Positions 53,192 to 61,802 of a DNA stretch of 64,000 bases are shown in pieces. The notes beneath the pieces were generated by a model. The model made no database searches. It was not told the DNA's origin and worked only from the letters and a program-made list of their open reading frames with translations. Location of the stretch: contig JABWBH010000006.1 of the NCBI GenBank assembly GCA_013360585.1, positions 55,349 through 119,348 on the forward strand, given 5' to 3'. This DNA is from Phycisphaerae bacterium (lineage in GTDB: Bacteria; Planctomycetota; Phycisphaerae; UBA1845). How positions within the stretch are numbered: the stretch's first letter is position 1; each line of letters opens with the position of its first letter. Position numbers and translations under genes: made by a program.

Positions 53192-53641
53192 TCAGGCTTT
53201 CACGATTCGAAAATGCAGCCGATCCGTGGACAGGCCCTCAAGCTCATCGCCACCGCGTTCCAACGCTCCCTCAAGGTCGCGCACCACGATGACCACATCA
53301 ACGCCGCCGTTGTTGTCCACGGTGAGGGAACTGTCCGCATGCACATGACGGCGAACGTCACGAAGGACATGTTCATGCACGTCAACGATACGAACCTCGA
53401 TATTCACCTGGCACCTGTTGGAGATGAGCACGATCGCCTTCACGAATTCGAGTTCGATCAAGTCGATTACCAGCGGCAAAGCTTCACAGGAAATTCTCTG
53501 CGGCTGGTGGGCCAGCGCCGATGCTTCGACCTGCTCCAGGAGGCAGGCGAGCCTTAAGGGCCAGTCCCTCGGCCAACCGCGCGTCACTGCTAGAACGCCC
53601 CTGTAAGATCTGCCGGGTTCCTCGCTCTGTTCACGAATCAT
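53192..53641 (-). CDS. family Y protein, copy 2 (unrecognised, 149 aa)
   Basis: ATG 53641, with GGAG eight bases upstream, gives exactly 149 residues, like copy 1; ATG 53680 would add 13 residues. The shared C-terminal block (DVVIVVRDL ... GLSTDRLHFRIV) makes homology clear, while the N-terminal halves have diverged. It opens the minus-strand operon and is divergent from family X copy 2; the AT-rich gap between them (53681-53850) should hold both promoters. Confidence 0.6.
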   Translation of the reverse strand: MIREQSEEPGRSYRGVLAVTRGWPRDWPLRLACLLEQVEASALAHQPQRISCEALPLVIDLIELEFVKAIVLISNRCQVNIEVRIVDVHEHVLRDVRRHVHADSSLTVDNNGGVDVVIVVRDLEGALERGGDELEGLSTDRLHFRIVKA

Positions 53642-53850
53642 GTCCTGCTCTCCGCTGTGCGTGCGTGAGGCAACGTACATTTCGCATCTTATTTTAGGCC
53701 GATATCCAGCAGACAGAGAACCTCGCGCAAAATATGAAGCGCATCAGAAACGCATCCAAAATGCTCCGAAAGTGAAGATAAAATGTATCTTATTCAATCT
53801 CTATTTTGCATTACAATAATGTTCTTCAATCTCAAAGCACACACAATACA

Positions 53851-54414
53851 ATGGTATGGCTAGCAGTGGAGAACAAGAGTCATTTACTGAGGCTCACAGA
53901 GGGCACTGTCCCCAGATGCATACAACTGCTCGAGCGTTACAGTAGACTGCGCCCGGTGTTCTACGAATCGACGCGTGCTCAATATAAATCCAGAGATTCG
54001 CTCCTGGCCTTCATACTTTCAGCAGCATCACGTCGCTCGGCATTACTTGATGGTTGGGAGATTGGTGAACTAGATTTGCATACGTGGGTGTTTGGGCCTG
54101 GCAAGAAAGATCAATGTTATTGGTCAGATTGGTTTTTTCACGACAGCCGCGATAACAACTACCGCATCATTGTGCATCGCGAACCTGCCTATTATCGTGG
54201 AGCCCGAGCCTATGCGCATTTTGCTGGGCATGGCCATGAGTACCTGAGGCCACTGCGCATCTTGCATCGACGAGCGACAAGCAAGGAATTGAAACTCAAG
54301 GCTGAGGCTTCTCTAAGGGAAATGCTGAGAGCGTATTCGTCAGGCGAAAAGGCCCGACTACAATTCGCGGAAAACTCGGGTCATTCATATTGCTTCTCTG
54401 ACGGAAGATATTAG
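53851..54414 (+). CDS. family X protein, copy 2 (unrecognised, 187 aa)
   Basis: ATG 53851 (a TTG at 53806 is the upstream alternative; neither has a clear ribosome binding site). The protein parallels copy 1 as listed there, including DLHTWVFG, SDWFFH and YRIIVHRE. Base composition is much lower in GC than the chromosome, with A/T-ending codons, pointing to recent transfer. Its stop overlaps by four bases the stop of the STAND NTPase gene on the opposite strand, the same tail-to-tail arrangement as copy 1. No enzyme motif is visible. Confidence 0.65.
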   Translation: MVWLAVENKSHLLRLTEGTVPRCIQLLERYSRLRPVFYESTRAQYKSRDSLLAFILSAASRRSALLDGWEIGELDLHTWVFGPGKKDQCYWSDWFFHDSRDNNYRIIVHREPAYYRGARAYAHFAGHGHEYLRPLRILHRRATSKELKLKAEASLREMLRAYSSGEKARLQFAENSGHSYCFSDGRY

Positions 54415-57400
54415 TCGGTGGCGTCTAACTCCTTTTCCGGAACAAGGAGCAGGCTTCTTTCGTATTGTTTCTCACGCCTTATCCAACAATAAGTGACGCC
54501 TTTCTCAATGCGCTGGATGCTTCCACCCCTGGGGACGAGACGATCTGCTGAAGAGGGATCAAAGTACCCGAACCAAGACTTGACCCTAGATATGTGCGCC
54601 CTTATCAATGAGTCGTCGCCCTGCCAGTCCTTAGGCATTCGTCGTCGAAACTCCTTGATATTGAACGTCTTCCCATAATAGCGGAAGAACAACCAGATTA
54701 TGAGACGAAAGATGTTGCCTTTCTTTGCAATGTGAACCGGAGCATCAGAACAGGGGCGTAAAAACCACAAGTTCTCCCCGACTTCACAGATCACGGCCTT
54801 AGAGCTAACGGCTAACCTGCGAATCTTGGCAAGGCTAAGTCGCTCTCCCTGGATGTGGTTGGCGCCGTCGTAGGCGTCGACCCAGGCGCTCTTGAATCCT
54901 TGGATGTGTGACCCGATCGATTCCCTTCGTCGAGTATCCACATCCACCGTGATCCGTGCATCCACGGCGGCACGTGATGGTTGGACCACATGGCCACCCT
55001 GCGCTTCAGGTAACGAAACGGCCGACAAGGAGGCTAGGGCGTGTTTTAGGCGCCCGTACCTGCACTCTTCGGAAATCATGCACGCGGCCGCGAGATCATC
55101 TTTGGGACCTCGCGGGTTTCCTGCTGAGTCCTGGTCCCAAGGGTATGGCCTCACGCCGCAAAACAGACGAACACGATGGAGATGGATATCCGCGAGGAAT
55201 AGAGGCATGGCAGCTCGCTCCGCAAGCAGCCACGCTTCATCCAAGTCCAACCGGGAGCCCTCCATGTCGCCTGCAGCAGCTCGCGTCGACGCCCTTCCTA
55301 GGTGTCCGCAGGGCAGGTAATCGCTGCGCCCAGCGTCGCTCAATCCGTCCACTGCTTCTTCGAGGCAACCGAGTGATAACGAGTGATCCGTGCTCTTAGA
55401 CTTACTTGCTCCCACGAGTTGAGCAAGACCCTTGCAGAGCTTGAACAAAGCAATCTCAGTCTTTGCTCCCCTCTTCAAGGCGCAGGCAAGCAACGCGGGA
55501 CACCGGCGAAGCACTTCATCATGCTGCCCAACGTCCAACAAGAATTCACAGTACCGGAACGCTTGGAAGCTGTACAACACTTTCCGTGCAGGATTCAATC
55601 CAGCTTGCAGTCCTTCCGCCTCTCGGAACAGCCTCGCTGCTCTTGACCTGTCTCCAAGATAGTTGCACGTCCTTGCGAGGATTGTTCGACTTGCAACGCG
55701 CATACGTGCATCATTGCTCCTGTCCGCGTGTTCTATGGTTTCAATGGCGAATCGCTCTGCCTCATCAAGCCGGCCACGCAATAAGGCGATCTCGCTAAGC
55801 GCTGACGCGTTCTTTGATGCTTTTTCCCATTCCTGTTGTTCGCGCCTGGATGAGAGGGCTGCCTTCGTCGCCTCGAATGCCTCGGAAAGGCGGCTTGCAG
55901 CACGAAGCGCTGCGCCCGCGAGGTTTAGGGCAAGCGCCTTGGAGTCATCAGGAAGCTCATCCACCGGCTGAGACCATCTACAGTGGAAGAATCGTTTCAG
56001 CAAGGCCAACTCGGAATCAAAAGCACCCAGCTTCGTTATCGGAAGATAATCCGGTTCGCGGACGATCCGCTTCTTATAGAGTTCAAACGCATCAGCGTGC
56101 AACGATGCATCACAGGCATGACATGCAGCCTCATACAGTGGCTGCAGATCCCTCAACGTCGGTTGTTCTTTGTGCTGTGTACTGTCTCTGAGATGCTCAT
56201 AGAGGCGCTTGTGGGCTTGACGCCAACCATCAGGATTCTGCTTCGCAATTTCGCTTGCGAAGTACTCTCGGATCAACGGATGGGCGTCCAATGCAGCGTC
56301 TCTGCATCCTGTTGGTGATGGACGATCTTGGGCGAGAAGTAGCCGGCTTTCGATGAGCGACGTGACGGCGAGATTCCAGTCTGCTTCTGAGATGCCGACG
56401 AGCTTGTCCGTTACACCTGGAATTTCAGGTTGTCTTAGAAGAGCTGCAATGCACCCAGAGTCAACAGGCCGATCGAAGAGGCCGACCAACCTGAGGACGC
56501 TTAGCTGCCGTTCTCCCTGGATGCCTGCACCGGAAAGCCATTTGACATGCGTCGCAATCGTCCGAAATGTATGCCCGCCTCTTATCTTGCTATCAGCCTC
56601 CTCGAATCCAAAGTCCTTTCGCCTTCGGACATCTCCATGATGTGCGCGAGCCAAATACGTGCCAATCAGCGCCAACGAAAGCGCATGACCCATGACCTCT
56701 TTGACCAGGGCTCCAAGTTCCCGCTCGCTCCCCTGCACGCCGAGCTGCCTTAGGAGGTCTATCCCCGCGCTCCTCGAAAGATTGTCGAGTACCCACTCAC
56801 GAACCGTGCGCCCATGGAAGTGGACAATATCCGCCACGCGCTCTCGCGTCGTGACCACGCACAGACCGTTGTTATCTTGTGCCAAACGGCGGAGCAGTGC
56901 AGCCAGGGAGGGTGCTCGTACAAGACCGGCGCTGGGCTCTCCTGACGGGTGTTGAATTACCTCCAAGCCGTCCAGCACTAACAGCGTTCTGTCCTCAGCG
57001 ATGAGCTCGGCCAACCGACGACCTTTCTGCTCCGGTAGGGTGGCACTTCTTGCCAGAGCGCTGTCGCCGAAATGAACCAATGCTTGTTCCGTGAATTCCT
57101 CAGCCAGCGCAGCGGGCTCCGCCGTTCCTCGATTGTAGAATGACCAATCGAAATAACTGGCGCTATCGTAATTGCGCCTGGCGAGGTCGGCTTGCCAATG
57201 CGCCACTAGCGAGGTTTTCCCAACACCAGGCCAGGCAACAAGGGTGAGAACATTGACAGCATGGTTGCTCCATGCCTCGTTGAGGCGGTCGAGATCAGCC
57301 TCGCGACCGATCAACGCTTCCGCGACGCGGGGAAGGCGAGAAAAGGCTATCCGCTTGCGGCGCTTCACGGCGGTAAGGATTCCTCTGGCCTCGGTTTGGC

Positions 57401-57416
57401 CTCGTGCGCTGACCAT
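54411..57416 (-). CDS. STAND (NB-ARC-like) NTPase with TPR-like repeats and winged-helix-like C-terminus
   Basis: I start at ATG 57416 (GGGAG upstream); 1001 residues. An N-terminal ALIGREADLDRLN leads into the NTPase: P-loop AWPGVGKTSLV (62-72), Walker B TLLVLDGLEVI (144-154), sensor CVVTTRERV (186-194) and a GHALSLALIG motif in the GLPLAL position, followed by a helical winged region. Residues about 400-790 are tandem helical hairpins of TPR type, the usual sensor of STAND proteins. The last ~180 residues match the free-standing 185-aa protein at 50964-51521. STAND ATPases commonly act as stress or phage sensors that oligomerise on activation; the C-terminal domain would be the effector or DNA-binding output. 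Slightly lower GC than the chromosome. Confidence 0.8.
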   Translation of the reverse strand: MVSARGQTEARGILTAVKRRKRIAFSRLPRVAEALIGREADLDRLNEAWSNHAVNVLTLVAWPGVGKTSLVAHWQADLARRNYDSASYFDWSFYNRGTAEPAALAEEFTEQALVHFGDSALARSATLPEQKGRRLAELIAEDRTLLVLDGLEVIQHPSGEPSAGLVRAPSLAALLRRLAQDNNGLCVVTTRERVADIVHFHGRTVREWVLDNLSRSAGIDLLRQLGVQGSERELGALVKEVMGHALSLALIGTYLARAHHGDVRRRKDFGFEEADSKIRGGHTFRTIATHVKWLSGAGIQGERQLSVLRLVGLFDRPVDSGCIAALLRQPEIPGVTDKLVGISEADWNLAVTSLIESRLLLAQDRPSPTGCRDAALDAHPLIREYFASEIAKQNPDGWRQAHKRLYEHLRDSTQHKEQPTLRDLQPLYEAACHACDASLHADAFELYKKRIVREPDYLPITKLGAFDSELALLKRFFHCRWSQPVDELPDDSKALALNLAGAALRAASRLSEAFEATKAALSSRREQQEWEKASKNASALSEIALLRGRLDEAERFAIETIEHADRSNDARMRVASRTILARTCNYLGDRSRAARLFREAEGLQAGLNPARKVLYSFQAFRYCEFLLDVGQHDEVLRRCPALLACALKRGAKTEIALFKLCKGLAQLVGASKSKSTDHSLSLGCLEEAVDGLSDAGRSDYLPCGHLGRASTRAAAGDMEGSRLDLDEAWLLAERAAMPLFLADIHLHRVRLFCGVRPYPWDQDSAGNPRGPKDDLAAACMISEECRYGRLKHALASLSAVSLPEAQGGHVVQPSRAAVDARITVDVDTRRRESIGSHIQGFKSAWVDAYDGANHIQGERLSLAKIRRLAVSSKAVICEVGENLWFLRPCSDAPVHIAKKGNIFRLIIWLFFRYYGKTFNIKEFRRRMPKDWQGDDSLIRAHISRVKSWFGYFDPSSADRLVPRGGSIQRIEKGVTYCWIRREKQYERSLLLVPEKELDATD

Positions 57417-57554
57417 GGAGCGCTTTCTCCCCCCGGCTCGGCGGTCGTTCGAAAGCACGGCACAGGCCGTTTCTTAGACTCTGCGCTCGGACCCCTGCAC
57501 CGTCAAGTACTTTCAGGCGTAAGCCGCCGCCCGTTTCCGAGCGGCAGCCGTTCC

Positions 57555-57884
57555 TTAAGCAGCCTGCGCGGCCTGCGCCTCCAGAAGCTCATCGATCTTC
57601 TTCGACGCCTGCTCGCGCGTCATGTTCTTTCGCGCCCTGCCGCCCAGGTCGCGGATGTACGCCAACTGCCTTTCCGAGGCTCGCTCGCTGCCGTGATCGA
57701 CCACGTCGGCGGTCACGAAACCGTTGACCTTGCGGTCCTCGCGCATCTGCGCCACACGGACATCCTTCGCCACTTCCTGCAAGATCCGAGCCGCGACGTT
57801 CAAGTCGCCGACTTGCTTCGCGATCTCGTTGAGCAACTGGACGTAATGCCCGATGCGTTCCATTTCCATTGTTGATTGTTCCAT
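57555..57884 (-). CDS. small protein with ASEKQ-type (DUF3072-like) C-terminal domain
   Basis: ATG 57884 follows AGGAGGTG at eight bases, an ideal start; 109 residues. The N-terminal half is helical (VQLLNEIAKQVGDLNVAARILQEVAKDV). The C-terminal part, ASERQLAYIRDLGGRARKNMTREQASKKIDELL in segments, fits the short ASxxQ.xxIxxLgg..x.x.t..eAs..I..L domain found in many phage and plasmid proteins. It probably binds DNA or a DNA-processing partner. Last or near-last gene of the island. Confidence 0.7.
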   Translation of the reverse strand: MEQSTMEMERIGHYVQLLNEIAKQVGDLNVAARILQEVAKDVRVAQMREDRKVNGFVTADVVDHGSERASERQLAYIRDLGGRARKNMTREQASKKIDELLEAQAAQAA

Positions 57885-57998
57885 CTTGCTTTCACCTCCT
57901 TTCATTCGGGTTTGAAGCCCTTTCGAGCCCCAACCACCTTGGGGCCCTACTTGGGGACGGGCGAAAACCGCGACGGCGGGCGAGCTCGTGAGGGAGCG

Positions 57999-58049
57999 CA
58001 ATGCTTATATGCCTAGTCGATGCGGACTGCGAGACGGCTTATATGCATT
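57999..58049. repeat. paired GCTTATATGC boxes inside an inverted repeat
   Basis: GCTTATATGC occurs at 58003-58012 and 58037-58046 in direct orientation, while the outer arms CAATGC/GCATTG and inner GCC/GGC are inverted. It lies between the DUF3072-like and DUF488 genes and may be an operator or, at this location, a recombination-related site. Nothing else is seen in 57885-58099. Confidence 0.35.
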
Positions 58050-58099
58050 GAAGCCTGACGGCGACATTTTGCGTTAGCATACCGTTAGCGCTGCTATAC

Positions 58100-58471
58100 T
58101 CAGAGGCGAAACTCCTCGATCAAGCTCTTCAGCAGCGTCCGATGGCACTTTTCGGGATTCGTGCAGGCGTTGGAGCACAGCAGGGTGATTGTCTCTCCAT
58201 ACGAGGAACGCTGGGCAAGCTCGCCAATACGCTCCTTCTGTCCCTTCATTTCGCCAAGATAACGCCGCTTGAACTCTCCCCAGGATATTCGCGCACCTAC
58301 TTTCGGATACCATGTGCGATGAAGCTCGCAGCTGGGCGCTAGTTGTGGCCACCAAGCGTCCCAAGTCTCGTCTTCCTTCCTGACACCACGAGGTCGGTAA
58401 CGAGTGACGAGGAGTCTCAATCCGTCGTTCGCCTCAACAAGGTCGTTCCAGCGTTTCGTCTGGATGGGCAT
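58100..58471 (-). CDS. DUF488 family protein
   Basis: 123 residues from ATG 58471. The DUF488 pattern is clear: LLVTRYRPRGVRKED near the start (family RlWPRGvsKe), WWPQLAPSCELHRTWY, FKRRYLGEM, and TITLLCSNACTNPEKCHRTLL at the end. Members are small and of unknown biochemical role, often near stress or DNA-repair genes. It follows gspM by 75 bp on the same strand and could be the first island gene or a chromosomal neighbour. Confidence 0.85.
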   Translation of the reverse strand: MPIQTKRWNDLVEANDGLRLLVTRYRPRGVRKEDETWDAWWPQLAPSCELHRTWYPKVGARISWGEFKRRYLGEMKGQKERIGELAQRSSYGETITLLCSNACTNPEKCHRTLLKSLIEEFRL

Positions 58472-58545
58472 GTGGTCACCCGTGAGTATCAAGCGACCGC
58501 CACTTGTTCAGGAATGCGTGAAGAAGCGGGCGCATGGGAAGTTCG

Positions 58546-59184
58546 TCAGGGCTTCTTTCCGAGCTGTGGCGCATAAACAAAATACTCCACGCCCAACTCG
58601 ACGTCAAAACCAGACAAAGGTCGCTGCGTTAACCCCAGACTCGATACGTTCAGCGTGGGATCGAGTTGACGGAGAGCGACTGCGAACGCCGCGAGCTTTT
58701 CCAAACCGAGATCATCGAAGTAAAGCTGCGTCACCTGTCGTTGATAGTCGCTTTCAGGAACTCGGGAGAGCGGCTGGGGGATGCTGTCTTTCCATCTTTC
58801 TCGGGGGATGTCTGCCGCCGCCAGAGCCTGCTCGACGGCGGCGAGCAACTCTTCGCTCGACCTTCTTTTCCCGAGGGCCGTTTTCGGAGTCTGCCGCAAA
58901 TCCAGGATCCTGGCCGCGTCCTGTCTCATGCGTTGAAGCTGCGACGGCATGGCGAGGCATCGGACCTCCAGAGCGTAAACGCCGCGGCCGTACAGAAAAG
59001 CCAGCAGAGCGAGCGCCGCTGTCGCCCACGCGAGAAGCAGGGTTCGAGTCCGCGGGCTCGCCCGCGTTGTTCGCCAGGTCGAGCGCGTACCCGCAGGCCG
59101 GGCCCGAACGGGATTTCCGGCGAAGTCCGCATCTTGCGCAGAAGACGCAACGTCCGGTTCAAAACGTGCAGTCGCGTCACTCAT
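58546..59184 (-). CDS. gspM: type II secretion protein M-like
   Basis: ATG 59184 overlaps the gspL stop by eight bases; 212 residues. A polar Arg/Thr-rich cytoplasmic start, one membrane helix (about 51-70, LLLAWATAALALLAFLYG), then a periplasmic helix followed by a ferredoxin-like fold (QVTQLYFDDLGLEKLAAFAVAL, VELGVEYFVYAP), the layout of GspM. It would pair with GspL in the inner-membrane platform. It is the last gene of the operon. Confidence 0.7.
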   Translation of the reverse strand: MSDATARFEPDVASSAQDADFAGNPVRARPAGTRSTWRTTRASPRTRTLLLAWATAALALLAFLYGRGVYALEVRCLAMPSQLQRMRQDAARILDLRQTPKTALGKRRSSEELLAAVEQALAAADIPRERWKDSIPQPLSRVPESDYQRQVTQLYFDDLGLEKLAAFAVALRQLDPTLNVSSLGLTQRPLSGFDVELGVEYFVYAPQLGKKP

Positions 59185-60466
59185 CGCCCAACCTCTTTCC
59201 CAGGATTGAGAACTCGACGCCTCCGTCGGTAAGGCGTGTGGTTCGCGGCGGTCGCGCTTCAACGCCTTCGACTTTTGAGAGCGCCTCGACGATTTTTTCC
59301 GCATCGCGGTGTTCCACGGTCTTCCCCCGAAGCGCGATCTGGTTTCCATCCAGCCGCACGTTTTCGAGGAAAATCCGAACGTCCGCGGGCAATTCGGCGA
59401 CCCATGCGCGGAGCGCATCCAGCGGCGCATCCGCAGGAGAGTCTGGTGTCTTGGAACCCTGTCGCGTCAAGCCCTCCAGCCGCTTGCGTTCCGACGCCAG
59501 CCGCAAGGCCGCTCCGGCGGGCAGCGTTTCCACCGGGAACACGGTGGCGTACACGTTTCGTTGTGCGGCCTCCAGCGCGACCCTTTGTTCATTCAGGGTC
59601 CGGCTTCGGACGTGGAGTCCCGCCAGCACCCCGATGAGCAGCAGGATGGCGCTCACCAGCGCGAGCTGGGCGCGATTTTCGACGTGCGACCAACGCCCGC
59701 GGGACGCCAAGGCGCCGACGCGAAGGTCGCCCTCCTCCAACCTGGAGACGGCGTCGGCGACGCGCTTCATTGCGGCGTTGCTCTCGTCTGATTCGCGGCC
59801 GGATTCCGGCGTCGGCGCCATTTTGCGCAGATCCAGAATCGTCCACGCTTCCTCTTTCACCGGGCCTTGGCGTCGCACCTCACGATTAAGCAGCGGAGGC
59901 TCTTCGCCGAAGCCGATGAGGAACGGCGCCGGGAGGTTGTCTTCGAGCGTGAAGCCGCGCATCCAGCGTTGGTCGAGAATCGCCGTGGTTCCTTCCGATT
60001 TCGCGGCTTGCAGACCGAGGGCCAGGACGTCAATGAACTCATGCGCCACGGCCACGCCTTCGCGTTCCAACGCCGACAAGAGGGCCAGCATCGGCGCGGT
60101 GGGGACGGCCAGCGCCAGGGCCTTGCCGTTGCGACGCACGAACGTCCAGGTCAGCGCTTCAAGCGCGACGGGCAGGAACGACTCGAACTCGAACGCCAGC
60201 ACCTCATCGGAAAGGCGCTTTCCTGCTGGAAGCCGGTGCGTGAACGCCCAGTTCAGCGGAATCACCAGCGTGGCCGGCGTCTCGCTCGCCGCTAATTCAT
60301 TCAAAACCTCACGAATCGTGACGGCGAGTTCCTCCGAGTGCTCCAGAGCGAAGATCGAGTCTGGAAGGGCAAACGCGCGTCGCGCAAGCCGAAGCGGTTG
60401 AGCCTCCGGGCGGACCGCCGTGACGGCCGAATCGGAGAGCATCACGATGACCGACGACGATTTCAT
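59177..60466 (-). CDS. gspL: type II secretion protein L-like
   Basis: 429 residues. The cytoplasmic part (1-255) is an actin-like GspL domain with VIPLNWAFTHRLPAGKRLSDEVLAFEFESFLPV; a membrane helix (about 263-282) and a PilN/GspL-type ferredoxin periplasmic domain (350-425) follow. GspL links the GspE ATPase to the platform. Its ATG overlaps the previous stop (ATGA). An acidic, low-complexity stretch (200-245) precedes the helix. Confidence 0.75.
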   Translation of the reverse strand: MKSSSVIVMLSDSAVTAVRPEAQPLRLARRAFALPDSIFALEHSEELAVTIREVLNELAASETPATLVIPLNWAFTHRLPAGKRLSDEVLAFEFESFLPVALEALTWTFVRRNGKALALAVPTAPMLALLSALEREGVAVAHEFIDVLALGLQAAKSEGTTAILDQRWMRGFTLEDNLPAPFLIGFGEEPPLLNREVRRQGPVKEEAWTILDLRKMAPTPESGRESDESNAAMKRVADAVSRLEEGDLRVGALASRGRWSHVENRAQLALVSAILLLIGVLAGLHVRSRTLNEQRVALEAAQRNVYATVFPVETLPAGAALRLASERKRLEGLTRQGSKTPDSPADAPLDALRAWVAELPADVRIFLENVRLDGNQIALRGKTVEHRDAEKIVEALSKVEGVEARPPRTTRLTDGGVEFSILGKRLGDE

Positions 60467-60948
60467 GGATGGCCTCCTTTCGGCTGGGGCATTTCGACCC
60501 AGAAGCGTTCACCGCCGAGTTCGAGCTGCACGCGGCCGGGCTCGATGGCCGTGAGGCGGAAGCCGTCGAGAGAGTCGTCCACGGCGAGCAGTTCCGCCTT
60601 CCCCGCCTGCCCGACGAGATGGGCGTAGGACTCCTCGCTTTGAACGAACGTCGCCAGGACGGACGGGGTGGGCCGTGTGAGCGTCGGCGCCGGTTTCGCT
60701 TCTTCCATCGGCGGAAGGGGCGGCTGTTTGAGGTCGCGCTCCCACAGCGGGGCATACCACGTCAGGTCATGTTGTTCAGGGATGGACGCAGGTTCCCCCG
60801 TCGACGCGTCCGTTGGCACAGAGGCATCCACGGTCAACGGCGGCACGCGCGACAACCGCCAGAAGACGTAAGGCGCAGCCGCCAGGCAGGCGACGGCGGC
60901 GCCCGTAAGCAGCCGCGACAATAAACGCAGATGGCGCGAGCTCACCAT
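60463..60948 (-). CDS. gspC: type II secretion protein C-like (HR domain)
   Basis: ATG 60948; 161 residues. One membrane helix (12-30), a Pro-rich linker containing YAPLWERDLKQPPLPP, where GspC has its W..PLFGR-type motif, and a homology-region-like beta domain (about 90-155: SVLATFVQSEESYAHLV, LLAVDDSLDGFRLTAIEPGRVQLELGG). No PDZ or coiled-coil domain. Its place between gspK and gspL is unusual; gspC normally heads the operon. Confidence 0.65.
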   Translation of the reverse strand: MVSSRHLRLLSRLLTGAAVACLAAAPYVFWRLSRVPPLTVDASVPTDASTGEPASIPEQHDLTWYAPLWERDLKQPPLPPMEEAKPAPTLTRPTPSVLATFVQSEESYAHLVGQAGKAELLAVDDSLDGFRLTAIEPGRVQLELGGERFWVEMPQPKGGHP

Positions 60949-61802
60949 GTTCTGGCCCTCCGATGCAGGACCGTAACACCGTCGCCGGCGTTCACGACGA
61001 TGTGCCATTGTCGCCGATCGCCGCCGATCGCCGTCTCGATATCGAGCGAATACCGCCGGGCATCGAACACGACCCGCCGGCGGACCTTCTCGCGGAGATC
61101 GGAGTCCACATGGGCGAGGGCCTCTTCGAGAAAATCCTTCGACCGGTCGGCCGGACGATGCTTGAGGAGTTCGCGCCCCAGGCCGGGCTTCAGATCCTCC
61201 AGGACGATGTCCAGGACGTTGTCATCGACGCGCCGAACGGCGACTCGACCGTCGCCCCATAGCGTGAGCACGTCCGACCACGCGGGCGATGAGTCTGCGT
61301 CGAACGGTGCGAACACCGCGGCTTCTCCGAAGACCTGCCCGAACGTGCGATAGGGCTGCGGGTCGGTTTTGAGGGGCGCCGGGGCGATCGCTGTTGGATC
61401 AAGACCGAGCCGCGTCGCCAGCAGGACGAGCTTGCGTTCGACCCTCGGGATCTCGCTGAACAGGTTGGGATTGAGCTTCGCCGCATCGTCACGGATGCGG
61501 GCGCGAATCTGGACCGGACCGATGTCCCATTCACGGACCGCGAAGCCCTGGCGGTCGAGTTCGCCGACGACGGAGTCGACGCCTTCGGAATTGAACCCAT
61601 CGGACATGACCAGCGGCAGACTATCGAGGGCGAGTTCATGTTGGAACGTTTGCTGTCTTCGGGATTCGATGAGGGCTTGCGTGGCCGTTGCCGTCGTCAA
61701 CCGGCTGACGACGGCGACCAGAAGCACGATCACGAGAAGCGTCACCAGGAGGGCGATGCCGCGTCGTCGATGCCGGACATTCCGGCTGCCATGAAGCTTC
61801 AT
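60942..61802 (-). CDS. gspK: type II secretion pseudopilin K
   Basis: ATG 61802 overlaps the gspJ stop (ATGA); 286 residues. Prepilin-type start RHRRRG|IALLVTLLVIVLL with cleavage after Gly15. It lacks Glu5, the known peculiarity of GspK, which caps the pseudopilus. The large alpha-helical insertion typical of GspK (KLNPNLFSEIPRVERKLVLLATRLG, GEAAVFAPFDADSSPAWSDVLTLWG) is present, and the C-terminus ends in a beta-strand region. Confidence 0.8.
   Translation of the reverse strand: MKLHGSRNVRHRRRGIALLVTLLVIVLLVAVVSRLTTATATQALIESRRQQTFQHELALDSLPLVMSDGFNSEGVDSVVGELDRQGFAVREWDIGPVQIRARIRDDAAKLNPNLFSEIPRVERKLVLLATRLGLDPTAIAPAPLKTDPQPYRTFGQVFGEAAVFAPFDADSSPAWSDVLTLWGDGRVAVRRVDDNVLDIVLEDLKPGLGRELLKHRPADRSKDFLEEALAHVDSDLREKVRRRVVFDARRYSLDIETAIGGDRRQWHIVVNAGDGVTVLHRRARTW

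Noticed and set aside
59040..59051. GGGTTCGAGTCC, identical to 12 bases of the tRNA-Thr T-arm, as a possible attR
   Set aside because: It lies inside the gspM coding frame, the identity stops at both ends, and the T-loop core is a common string. An island ending inside gspM would also leave a chimeric gene, which is not seen.
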